DNA of 8,622 nucleotides from Candidatus Neomicrothrix sp. UBA7388 (GCA_002470695.1 DKNM01000140.1:703-9324), one strand, 5' to 3'. Shown: positions 1-5,890, counted from the stretch's first letter. Program-made: numbers and translations. The notes: a model not told the origin generated them from the letters alone.

Positions 1-1040
1 TATTTGACGGAGCGTCTTTTGTAGCCGGCGCTAAAGGGGAAATTCTGACGCAGCTTCCCCAATTTGAAGAGGCCTACCAACTAATCGATATAGAAGTTAT
101 GGATAGGCCATCGGCTGCAGAAAAAGTTGTCTATGTCTCCTCCGCGCGGCGGGGGAAGGTAGCAATTCCCTCCCCGGCGATGGCGCCATCTTTCGGTGAC
201 CTAGAGGAAGTTTGGTCAGCGCTGGTTCTCGCCACCCGCGACTACGTCCACAAAAATGGCTTTGACGAGGTCGTGATCGGTCTTTCTGGCGGAGTCGATT
301 CGAGCTTGGTGGCAGCCATAGCAGTAGATGCGCTTGGTGCGAAATGTGTGCATGGAATTTCAATGCCCTCTCGGTATTCGAGCCAAGGTTCCCAGGATGA
401 CGCAAAGCAACTCGCGTTGAACTTAGGTATCGATTTTTCCACTATCCCAATCGAACCGGCACACGCAGCGTTTACCGAGATGCTTGACCCCTCCTTCAGC
501 GGTCTTGCGCCCGACTTAACAGAAGAAAATCTTCAAAGTCGAATTCGGGGCGTCATCTTGATGGCGCTTTCCAATAAACGAGCATGGCTTGTTCTCACGA
601 CCGGGAACAAAAGTGAAACTTCGGTTGGCTACTCGACGCTTTATGGTGATACCGCAGGCGGTTTCGCGATACTTAAAGACTGTCCCAAGTTGCTGGTGTA
701 TGAACTCTGTCGCTGGCGCAATGCGCAGGAAGCTAGCGAGTGGATTCCTGAATCGTCTATATCGAAGCCACCTTCAGCTGAATTACGACCTAATCAAACT
801 GACGATGAATCTCTGCCGCCGTATGAGCTGCTAGACGGGTTGCTCGAGGCTTACGTAGAGCAAGATCAAACTGCTGATGAACTTCTTTCTCAAGGTTATG
901 ACTCGGCGATCGTCGAGCAGATAACGCGTCTAGTAGATCTTGCTGAATATAAGCGGCGCCAGTCTCCCCCTGGCCCTCGCATCTCAGAGAAGGCATTTGG
1001 TAAGGACCGTCGGCTGCCTATAACTAATCGGTATCGATAG
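1..1040 (+). CDS. nadE: Glutamine-dependent NAD+ synthetase, C-terminal part (5' end outside window)
   Basis: The enzyme catalyses the last step of NAD+ synthesis in the cytoplasm: ATP-dependent amidation of nicotinic acid adenine dinucleotide, using ammonia released from glutamine by an N-terminal nitrilase-type domain. The reading frame is open from base 3 (345 visible codons) and starts mid-protein. The first residues (FDGASFV, then QLPQFEEAY) match the end of the glutaminase domain, so the ATG at 99 is internal and not the start. The synthetase domain shows the PP-loop SGGVDSS (bases 285-305), then SRYSSQGSQDDA, TTGNKSE, GYSTLYGD and GGFA, and the C-terminal ISKPPSAEL and KRRQSPPGPRIS stretches, all expected for the family. 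It ends at a TAG. Downstream there is a T-rich tract (about 1069-1075) after a weak 5-bp dyad (TCGAA/TTCGA), at best a poor terminator. Family and role are clear; only the missing N-terminus is unseen. Confidence 0.96.
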   Translation, partial: FDGASFVAGAKGEILTQLPQFEEAYQLIDIEVMDRPSAAEKVVYVSSARRGKVAIPSPAMAPSFGDLEEVWSALVLATRDYVHKNGFDEVVIGLSGGVDSSLVAAIAVDALGAKCVHGISMPSRYSSQGSQDDAKQLALNLGIDFSTIPIEPAHAAFTEMLDPSFSGLAPDLTEENLQSRIRGVILMALSNKRAWLVLTTGNKSETSVGYSTLYGDTAGGFAILKDCPKLLVYELCRWRNAQEASEWIPESSISKPPSAELRPNQTDDESLPPYELLDGLLEAYVEQDQTADELLSQGYDSAIVEQITRLVDLAEYKRRQSPPGPRISEKAFGKDRRLPITNRYR

Positions 1041-1106
1041 CTCGAAATTTAGGCGTTCGATTGGGTTCCTTTTTTAGCTAAACGACCGGTAAGCTCTCCC
1101 ACACTC

Positions 1107-1169
1107 ATGTATCAGAACGATTTATCTAGAGAACTGCCGCTCTTAGAGGAACTGAAGCAACTTTCATGA
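1107..1169 (+). CDS. Possible 20-codon leader ORF overlapping the next start
   Basis: An ATG at 1107 opens a 20-codon frame. Its TGA (1167-1169) overlaps the ATG of the next gene (1166) as ATGA. The predicted peptide begins MYQNDLSREL and continues as a Leu/Glu-rich, helix-like segment ending KQLS. No convincing Shine-Dalgarno sequence precedes it. The only purine-rich match upstream of the next gene (GAGGA, 1146-1150) lies inside this frame, about 15 bases from that gene's ATG, which is rather far. A translated leader that couples ribosomes into the ferritin-like operon would explain both facts. A chance short ORF is equally possible, so treat this as a hypothesis. Confidence 0.25.
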   Translation: MYQNDLSRELPLLEELKQLS

Positions 1170-1822
1170 CTGACATCAAGCGACCTCGAGAGCCGTTTGC
1201 GCCGTGGGATCGGCGAACCTTACCTGGCCTGTTTGACGTTGAAGAAACAGCCAAGCGTGTTGGCAATTACAAGTGGCTCGAAATCAAACTCTTTGAAGCC
1301 TTAGGCGGTTGGGTAGCGACTGTGCCGGAACTTGATGTGAAACTACGCTTGGGTACACACTGCTATCACCACGCCTGGCATGCGGAATTGTTCGACAAAC
1401 GCCTTCCCGAGCTGCGTGAGATGAAGACAGAACGTCTTACAGTTCCCGCTAATGACGAAATAGCGACTTTTGTTGAGGCAATGACTGCGCCGGAGGATGC
1501 GCACATGACCATCGAAAAGCTCGTTGGCGTTTATCGGGTACTCATCCCGCACACGATTGCCGCATATACCTATCACCGGAATGCGACCTCGGAAATTACC
1601 GATATGCCTACAGTGCGAATTCTCGATTTCATTCTTCAGGACGAGTTCAACGATTGGCGGGAGGGCGAGATGCTCATTCAATCAATGCTTGAGTCGGATG
1701 AGGAAGTTGATAGGGCAATGACTCACCAAGCGAAGCTTGAGAAGCTTATGCTGGCTGCAGGTGGCATTGCAGGCCCAGGATCGATTGGCGATCCCTACGT
1801 CGAAGCAATGGAGGATAATTAA
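1166..1822 (+). CDS. Divergent ferritin-like (helical) protein, first gene of a coupled trio
   Basis: This is a 218-residue protein that I cannot match to a named family. It appears mostly helical, with no signal peptide or membrane segment. Two halves each suggest a helix pair like those of ferritin-like proteins. In the first, E39/E44 are followed by a histidine-rich helix with H65, H68, H69, H72 and E74 (HHAWHAELF), then RLPEL. In the second, YHRNATSEI is followed by DEFNDWREGE, where an ExxD stands in place of the usual ExxH. The second metal-ligand set therefore looks altered, which would suit a structural or non-catalytic partner of the next protein. The gene's TAA overlaps the next ATG by one base (TAATG), implying translational coupling and roughly matched amounts. 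The ATG at 1166 was chosen because the frame has no better upstream start. Function is unknown; the ferritin-like call is an inference from pattern. Confidence 0.72.
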   Translation: MTDIKRPREPFAPWDRRTLPGLFDVEETAKRVGNYKWLEIKLFEALGGWVATVPELDVKLRLGTHCYHHAWHAELFDKRLPELREMKTERLTVPANDEIATFVEAMTAPEDAHMTIEKLVGVYRVLIPHTIAAYTYHRNATSEITDMPTVRILDFILQDEFNDWREGEMLIQSMLESDEEVDRAMTHQAKLEKLMLAAGGIAGPGSIGDPYVEAMEDN

Positions 1823-2622
1823 TGCGAAAAATTTTTCCGGCTGAAGAGTTGGCACGCGATGCCCGGTTCATTCGTCAAACAAACGAGCAACGATTAGGTG
1901 ACCCCAGAGGTGCGAGAGTTGCCGGCGGTAGTAGCGGCGATCGATTAGCTAAATTGACGCCTGAACTAGCCAACGGCCCGGACCGTGCTCGTGCACTCAT
2001 GCACGGCATCTTTGTCGGCGAAATCCAAGCTCTTGAAGGAGCGGGTCGAACTTGCTGGGATTTTGAATTAGATGAAGAAGTTCCGTTGGCTTTGAAACTC
2101 GATATGGCGCGTCAGTGCTGGGATGAAGCTCGCCATTGCGAAATCTCGGTGTCGTTAGCAGAACATATGGGAACCGAACTTGGTGAGTTTGCTGAAAATG
2201 GTCTCCTTTACGAAGCAGCGTGCAACCCTGACCCCGTTCTTCGACTTACCGGTGTAAATAGAGCTCTTGAGGGCTTAGCTATAGATGTTTTTAACACCAT
2301 GAAGGAATTCGGCAACCTAGCTGGCGATCCCGTTTTGGAGTTTTGCGAAGACTGGATGCTTGCCGATGAGGTAACCCACGTAAAGATGGGCTCTGACTGG
2401 CTACGTCGCTTAACGGCAAACGACAAAGAGCGGTTAGACAAGGCCTTGGAATTCCAAAAGATAGTCGACCGACTGTTCTCGTTTAATGGCTTCCGAGGCG
2501 AAGATGACGACAGTCCTATCCAGCTGACTAGGCGCTTTCGGGAACTGGCTGGCTTTTCAGACGATGAAATTGACGAAATTGCTGACATGTCTAGAGAAGC
2601 CCGAGTCGAGGCACCCAGCTGA
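1822..2622 (+). CDS. Ferritin-like di-iron protein, DUF455-like
   Basis: This 266-residue protein shows the full ligand pattern of a ferritin-like di-iron four-helix bundle: GEIQALE (E67 or E72), DEARH (E102 and H105), RALEGL (E150) and DEVTH (E183 and H186). The arrangement, with LDMARQCWDEARH and a second helix pair WMLADEVTHVKMGSDWL, resembles the DUF455/MiaE-like branch; no substrate is known to me for this branch. A metal-dependent oxidase or hydroxylase, or an oxygen or peroxide-handling protein, is plausible. Residues 1-55 look like a variable N-terminal extension, and the C-terminus is acidic (DDDS, DDEIDEIAD). Its Shine-Dalgarno sequence is strong (GGAGG, 1810-1814, 7 bases before ATG), inside the end of the previous gene. 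Its TGA overlaps the next ATG (TGATG). The fold call is fairly firm; the exact family and reaction are not. Confidence 0.85.
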   Translation: MRKIFPAEELARDARFIRQTNEQRLGDPRGARVAGGSSGDRLAKLTPELANGPDRARALMHGIFVGEIQALEGAGRTCWDFELDEEVPLALKLDMARQCWDEARHCEISVSLAEHMGTELGEFAENGLLYEAACNPDPVLRLTGVNRALEGLAIDVFNTMKEFGNLAGDPVLEFCEDWMLADEVTHVKMGSDWLRRLTANDKERLDKALEFQKIVDRLFSFNGFRGEDDDSPIQLTRRFRELAGFSDDEIDEIADMSREARVEAPS

Positions 2623-3164
2623 TGAGCGAGATCTCGGTGACGCCCAAGTCATTCGAGATGGTCTTTTACGACTCAGCCGTGATTGGCGAAGTCGTAGGAG
2701 AGGTTGCCGAGCGGCTTGGCTTTAGCGAACCAATTGTTTTGGAAATAGATGAGGCTTCGCCCTTAGGGCGAAGCAAGATAACTGCTTATGACCCTGTTGA
2801 ATTGTGGGTGGATGGCGGAGCGCTTGAAAACACGCAACGTCCACGGCACTTCGGTAAACAGCGAACTCGCGACACAATTGGGCGGCTTCTCATTCGGATT
2901 CTTGACCGACGGTCAGGCCGATTTGATGATGCGCCAGCCGACGATGAGTTAAGTCTCAGCCAATTTGCTGCATGGGACGCTCATTGTGTTGGCCGTCTCG
3001 AACGGCTCGGCATAGGCGGTCAACGTAAGCGCCGGTTATACCAATTTCGCAATCGCCACGGCTTTACAGACGTTGCTGATGAGGCTTTTGATCTCCTCTG
3101 GGACTCAAGTGAGCTCAACTGGCCAGAAATTGAGCGGATCTCAAGCGAGTGCCGCGCTGGATAA
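2622..3164 (+). CDS. Uncharacterised protein, third gene of the ferritin-like trio
   Basis: This is a 180-residue protein of unknown family. The N-terminal half looks alpha/beta and acidic, with FYDSAVIGEVVGEVAERLGF followed by LEIDEASPLGR and a segment reading VELWVDGGALE. The C-terminal half is basic and helical, with RRLYQFRNRHGF and a tryptophan-containing tail (LLWDSSELNWPEIERIS). I see no transmembrane helix, signal peptide, Cys cluster or recognised catalytic motif. Translation starts at an ATG overlapping the previous TGA, with only a weak GAGG (2608-2611) upstream, so expression probably depends on coupling to the di-iron gene. That arrangement suggests an accessory, assembly or regulatory subunit for the two ferritin-like proteins. 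This is inferred from gene order only; nothing in the sequence names a function. Confidence 0.72.
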   Translation: MSEISVTPKSFEMVFYDSAVIGEVVGEVAERLGFSEPIVLEIDEASPLGRSKITAYDPVELWVDGGALENTQRPRHFGKQRTRDTIGRLLIRILDRRSGRFDDAPADDELSLSQFAAWDAHCVGRLERLGIGGQRKRRLYQFRNRHGFTDVADEAFDLLWDSSELNWPEIERISSECRAG

Positions 3165-3178
3165 AGGCGGATTAAAGA

Positions 3179-3195
3179 TGGGTAGTTGTTACCCA
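3179..3195. terminator. Hairpin at the convergent ends of the trio and the epimerase gene
   Basis: A perfect 6-bp inverted repeat (TGGGTA / TACCCA, 5-base loop) lies 15 bases after the trio's last stop and spans the stop codon of the opposing epimerase gene. It could slow or stop transcription from either side. No uridine tract follows on either strand, so a classical intrinsic terminator is not proven. Confidence 0.35.
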
Positions 3196-4133
3196 CCTCT
3201 GACCTGACGTTCAATCCAGGGGTAAGTTCTTGAGATGCCCTCACTCAGACTCACAGTTGGCTGAAACCCGGTTGTCTCGATCCTGTCGTTAGAAAAGTTC
3301 CTGTTTTGAACGCCTACCGGACCCGGAACCCAAACCGGCGTAATGGATTTGTCCGCGGCGCTGGCGACGAGCTCAACCAGCTTCTTGATTGAGACGTACT
3401 CGCGTGTCCCGATATTGGTTGGCTCATCGATATCGCTCCTCATTAAGCAAAGAACGGCGGTGACTAGGTCATCTACATAAATGAAGCTGCGGACCGCAGA
3501 TCCATCACCCCAAACTTCGATTGTTCCATCGGATGACTCGGCTACCTTGCGGCATAGCGCTGCTGGTGCCTTTTCTCTGCCCCCGGTCCACGTCCCTTCC
3601 GGTCCATAGCAATTTTGAAATCGTGCGATGCGTGCTTGGAAGTGTCCTTCGCGAGCGTAAGAAGCGACGGCTCGTTCTGCGTATAACTTTTCCCACCCGT
3701 ATTCGTTGTCAGGCATAGCCGGGTAGGCGTCGCGTTCCGATAACTCTCCCTCTCCTAATTGCATATCTCGGTAAACACAGACCGAACTGGCGAGAAAATA
3801 TCTCGCTACTTCCGCTCGAGCTGCGGCCTCGGCAACATTTACGTTGATCAACATGCTGTTGTGCATTATTTGAGTTTCAGCGGAGTGGATGAATCCCATG
3901 CCTCCCATGTCCGCGGCGAGCTGGTAGACCTCGTCAAATCCGCCCGTTAAAGCCTCCGCAGCTTTTTGTGGGTCCCTCAAGTCAGCAATTACGAATTCGT
4001 CTGCCTCAGTGGTGCCCCACCCGGGCTGTTTGACGTCGATCCCTCGAACCCAGTATCCCTCGTGGGTCAAACGTCTAACCAAGTGACTTCCGATAAAGCC
4101 CCCTGCACCGCAAACTAAAGCTCGCTTCGTCAC
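3189..4133 (-). CDS. gme: GDP-mannose 3,5-epimerase-like NAD-dependent sugar epimerase
   Basis: This 314-residue extended short-chain dehydrogenase/reductase probably converts GDP-D-mannose to GDP-L-galactose or GDP-L-gulose in the cytoplasm. The Rossmann motif GAGGFIGSH (residues 9-17) binds NAD, and D33 ends the second strand. The epimerase hallmark AADMGGMGFI (73-82) is present. The catalytic set matches what is known of plant GME: C119 in SSVCVY, Y145 and K149 of the YxxxK motif, and K188 in GGREKAPAA. RSFIYVDD and PGPVGVQNRN are also typical of the family. Length fits a bacterial GME; the plant enzyme has an N-terminal extension. The start is GTG with a good GAGGGG about 7 bases upstream. 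The gene begins 9 bases after the stop of the ABM-fold gene, so the two are probably one transcript. The sugar product likely goes to a surface polysaccharide. Another GDP-sugar epimerase activity is the main alternative. Confidence 0.9.
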   Translation of the reverse strand: MTKRALVCGAGGFIGSHLVRRLTHEGYWVRGIDVKQPGWGTTEADEFVIADLRDPQKAAEALTGGFDEVYQLAADMGGMGFIHSAETQIMHNSMLINVNVAEAAARAEVARYFLASSVCVYRDMQLGEGELSERDAYPAMPDNEYGWEKLYAERAVASYAREGHFQARIARFQNCYGPEGTWTGGREKAPAALCRKVAESSDGTIEVWGDGSAVRSFIYVDDLVTAVLCLMRSDIDEPTNIGTREYVSIKKLVELVASAADKSITPVWVPGPVGVQNRNFSNDRIETTGFQPTVSLSEGISRTYPWIERQVRGG

Positions 4134-4142
4134 GTTGACCCC

Positions 4143-4478
4143 TCAATTCAAATCGTGGGCACTTAACCCTTGCAACAAATCGATTTCAGGGCGCCCAACG
4201 AGCAGCCCTGAGCACGCTTCAGCCATTTCGACCATAACAGGGGAGTCGAAATGTGCACGTGCAGCATCCTCAGAATCCCACTTTTCGATAATCACGAATT
4301 GGTTAGGGTCGGTGAAGGATACGCATAAATCAACATTCCGGCAGGCTTCCTCGTTGCGAGTCATCACCACATACTTCGCCAATACTGGCGTGAGTTCGCT
4401 AGCGTTCGCGGCATTGAAAATGAGATGCAGGAGAGCGATTTCGAGGTCGTCGTCTGGTAGCTCAACTGGGTCCGTCAT
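4143..4478 (-). CDS. Putative quinol-monooxygenase-type ABM-domain protein
   Basis: A 111-residue protein with the pattern of the antibiotic biosynthesis monooxygenase (ABM) dimeric alpha/beta barrel: a first strand LEIALLHLIF (12-21), then TRNEEAC (40-46, the usual 'R.E.GC' position), FVIIEKW (61-67) and an aligned His in ARAHF (H76) before SP (79-80). Relatives such as YgiN act on quinols or reactive small molecules without a cofactor, and many are of unknown substrate. The start is ATG with a modest GGAAG 6 bases upstream. The TGA lies 9 bases before the epimerase start on the same strand, which suggests a two-gene operon, although the functional link is not obvious. The gene is divergent from the sigma factor gene. 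Fold confidence is good; substrate unknown. Confidence 0.83.
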   Translation of the reverse strand: MTDPVELPDDDLEIALLHLIFNAANASELTPVLAKYVVMTRNEEACRNVDLCVSFTDPNQFVIIEKWDSEDAARAHFDSPVMVEMAEACSGLLVGRPEIDLLQGLSAHDLN

Positions 4479-4569
4479 TTTCTGCTTCCATAGGGGGTCG
4501 GAAATCGCGATTCCAGCCGGTAGTTTCCAGGCAAGCGATTAGGCTCGTAATTCAGAGTCTGGGAAATAG

Positions 4570-4589
4570 TCGTGTCAGTAACGTCACGA
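4570..4589. promoter_or_regulatory. Inverted repeat in the ABM/sigma divergent intergenic region
   Basis: TCGTG and CACGA form a perfect 5-bp dyad with a 10-base centre, located between the divergent ABM-fold gene and the sigma gene, 63 bases before the preferred sigma start. It could be an operator. Arms this short occur by chance. I find no convincing -35/-10 pair for either gene in 4479-4652. Confidence 0.2.
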
Positions 4590-4640
4590 GCGTACCGGCG
4601 GAACGTATCACTTTGTGATCGGGCCGGTCGGTCAGGGGAA

Positions 4641-4646
4641 AGAAGG
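4641..4646 (+). promoter_or_regulatory. Ribosome binding site deciding the sigma factor start
   Basis: AGAAGG lies 6 bases upstream of the GTG at 4653. This favours that start over the longer frame opening at GTG 4572, which has no Shine-Dalgarno sequence and would add 27 basic, low-complexity residues not expected in the family. Confidence 0.6.
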
Positions 4647-4652
4647 TCGGCG

Positions 4653-5603
4653 GTGGCCAAGAATCGGGTTGAACGAGACGAAGAAGATCTAGTCCGTTTA
4701 TATCTGACCGATATTGGACAGTACCCGCTCTTGACCAAAGATGACGAAGTCCGCTTAGCTCAAGAAATAGAAGCTGGTACTGAAGCTCGAGTCATTCTTG
4801 AAGCGGAACAAATGCCTGACGGCACGGAGATCAGTTCGACAAAGAAGCGCGAACTCAGGCGCGCCGACCGAAAAGGCGAAAGGGCCGAGAGGACATTCGT
4901 TCAGTCCAATCTGCGTCTTGTGGTGTCTATTGCTAAGAAATACCAAGCCTCAGGCCTCCCCCTCCTTGACTTAATACAGGAAGGAAATCTTGGGCTGATG
5001 CACGCTGTCGAAAAATTCGACTGGCGCAAAGGTTTCAAGTTCTCCACCTACGCAACTTGGTGGATACGTCAAGCTATTACCCGCGGTATTGCTAATACCG
5101 GGCGGACGATCAGGTTGCCAGTCCACGCAGGCGACACTCTAGCGAGACTTCAAAAAGCTCGTTCTCGACTCGAGCTCAAATTCGGTCGTCCTGCGACTCT
5201 CGCAGAGCTTTCGGTAGAAGTAGACATGCCCGAGGACAAAGTTTCTGAAGCTCTCCGATTTGCGGCAGAGCCGCTTTCACTCTCGGAGCCGTTGAGAGAA
5301 GACGGCGATGCTGAGTTAGGCGATGTCGTTGAAGACCGAAATGCCGAAGACCCTGAAGAGGCTGCGGCAGTGGCGCGACTCCCCGATGAAATCACAAAAC
5401 TGTTAGGCCCTCTTGACGAGCGAGAAAGAGAAATCCTCAAACTCAGGTTTGGGCTCGATAGGGGTGAACCGCGAACTTTGGAAGAGGTTGGTGAGCACTT
5501 CAATCTCACTCGTGAGCGAATTCGGCAGATTGAAGCCAGAGCGATGTCGAAGTTGCGTCACCCCAGCAGTGATACGGGCGCGAGAGACCTACTGGGCGTC
5601 TGA
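4653..5603 (+). CDS. RpoD-family (group 2-like) sigma-70 factor
   Basis: A 316-residue RNA polymerase sigma subunit that directs promoter recognition. Region 1.2 reads DLVRLYLTDIGQYPLLT (about residues 12-28). Region 2 runs about 81-158 with LRLVVSIAKKY, LDLIQEGNLGL, FDWRKGFKFSTYATWWIRQA and IRLPVH. Region 3 holds ARLQKARSRLELKFGR, and region 4 (about 252-305) has LKLRFGL, TLEEVGEHF and the helix-turn-helix end TRERIRQIEARAMSKLR. The acidic region 1.1 of a primary sigma is absent and the protein is short, so a group 2 (HrdB/SigB-like) factor is more likely than the housekeeping one. Start chosen at GTG 4653 for its Shine-Dalgarno sequence. The stop is a tandem in-frame TGA-TAA, notable because this genome encodes tRNA-Sec and a UGA stop may otherwise be read through. 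A hairpin follows at 5610-5632. Confidence 0.95.
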   Translation: MAKNRVERDEEDLVRLYLTDIGQYPLLTKDDEVRLAQEIEAGTEARVILEAEQMPDGTEISSTKKRELRRADRKGERAERTFVQSNLRLVVSIAKKYQASGLPLLDLIQEGNLGLMHAVEKFDWRKGFKFSTYATWWIRQAITRGIANTGRTIRLPVHAGDTLARLQKARSRLELKFGRPATLAELSVEVDMPEDKVSEALRFAAEPLSLSEPLREDGDAELGDVVEDRNAEDPEEAAAVARLPDEITKLLGPLDEREREILKLRFGLDRGEPRTLEEVGEHFNLTRERIRQIEARAMSKLRHPSSDTGARDLLGV

Positions 5604-5609
5604 TAAGTA

Positions 5610-5632
5610 TTTCCGACAACTCTTGTCAGAAA
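5610..5632. terminator. Probable bidirectional intrinsic terminator
   Basis: A 10-pair stem with one mismatch (arms TTTCCGACAA and TTGTCAGAAA, loop CTC) lies 6 bases after the sigma stop and is followed on the plus strand by ACTTTTCTT. On the minus strand it lies 7 bases beyond the stop of the small membrane peptide gene. It separates two convergent transcripts and probably ends both. Confidence 0.6.
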
Positions 5633-5639
5633 ACTTTTC

Positions 5640-5714
5640 TTAGCTTTCGGACAGTTTCCTAGCAGCGATCGCCACTAAGGCTCCAACGACGATTGCTAGC
5701 AGTAGCTTTTTCAC
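5640..5714 (-). CDS. 24-residue single-helix membrane peptide downstream of selC
   Basis: A tiny gene with GTG start and TAA stop. The peptide begins MKKLLLAIVV, continues with Gly/Ala-rich hydrophobic residues through about residue 18, and ends RKLSES: a basic N-terminus, one predicted transmembrane helix and a basic-polar tail. A strong Shine-Dalgarno sequence, GAGAGG (5726-5721), sits 6 bases before the GTG, which is the main reason to believe it. It lies 52 bases downstream of the selenocysteine tRNA on the same strand with no hairpin between them, so both may share a transcript ending at the hairpin at 5610-5632. The KKLL-helix-RK design recalls DLW-39-type small actinobacterial proteins found near tRNA genes, but it is shorter and lacks the DLW ending. 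No function can be assigned. Confidence 0.6.
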   Translation of the reverse strand: MKKLLLAIVVGALVAIAARKLSES

Positions 5715-5766
5715 GTGGTTCCTCTCGTTTCTATTTTTAATTGTGAGAAATTGCTGTAGATAAAAT

Positions 5767-5862
5767 TGGCGGAGGTGGACGGGAATCGAACCCGCCGGAC
5801 GGGGATCGCCCGTCCCGCCCGCTTTGAAGGCGGGGGAGCCCACCAGGCGCTCAGACACCTCC
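5767..5862 (-). tRNA. selC: tRNA-Sec (selenocysteine), anticodon UCA
   Basis: This tRNA decodes UGA as selenocysteine together with SelA, SelB and SelD. The 96-nt gene includes an encoded CCA (5769-5767) and a G discriminator. The anticodon stem CCCGC/GCGGG closes the loop CTTCAAA, giving anticodon UCA. The variable arm is long (7 bp, GGACGGG/CCCGTCC, loop CGATC). The T loop is TTCGATT. The acceptor strand GGAGGTG pairs with CACCTCC (7 bp). The T stem can extend to 6 bp (GGCGGG/CCCGTC with one G-U), or the fold can be read as 8+5 with a T-C mismatch at pair 8. Either reading gives the 13-bp stacked arm typical of tRNA-Sec and not of tRNA-Ser. The D stem can form about 6 bp with a TGGT loop if one G bulges. 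The 5' end could instead be 5865 (GGAGGAGG, A-A mismatch). No sel biosynthesis gene is in the window. Confidence 0.93.
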
Positions 5863-5890
5863 TCCGCCAGTCTGCCCTGCGCGTGACCGA

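Noticed and set aside
99..101. ATG at 99 as the nadE start
   Set aside because: The frame is open to the window edge, and the upstream residues match the end of the glutaminase domain.
2208..2588. Long minus-strand ORF inside the di-iron gene, and similar antisense ORFs in the epimerase, sigma and pstS genes
   Set aside because: All are Ser/Arg-rich shadows of the real coding strand with no family features.
4572..4652. Longer sigma factor start at GTG 4572
   Set aside because: No Shine-Dalgarno sequence, 27 extra low-complexity basic residues, and a well-placed AGAAGG before GTG 4653.
4475..4738. 87-codon minus-strand ORF whose stop overlaps the ABM gene start (ATGA)
   Set aside because: It runs antisense to the sigma gene, has low-complexity Ser/Arg composition and no Shine-Dalgarno sequence. 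The overlap alone is not enough.
5715..5858. Longer minus-strand frame in front of the 24-residue membrane peptide
   Set aside because: It would translate through the selenocysteine tRNA; the GTG at 5714 has its own strong Shine-Dalgarno sequence.
5767..5865. Reading the tRNA as tRNA-Ser or as a UGA suppressor
   Set aside because: The loop gives anticodon UCA, not a serine anticodon. The acceptor plus T stem totals 13 bp and the variable arm is 7 bp, which fits tRNA-Sec.
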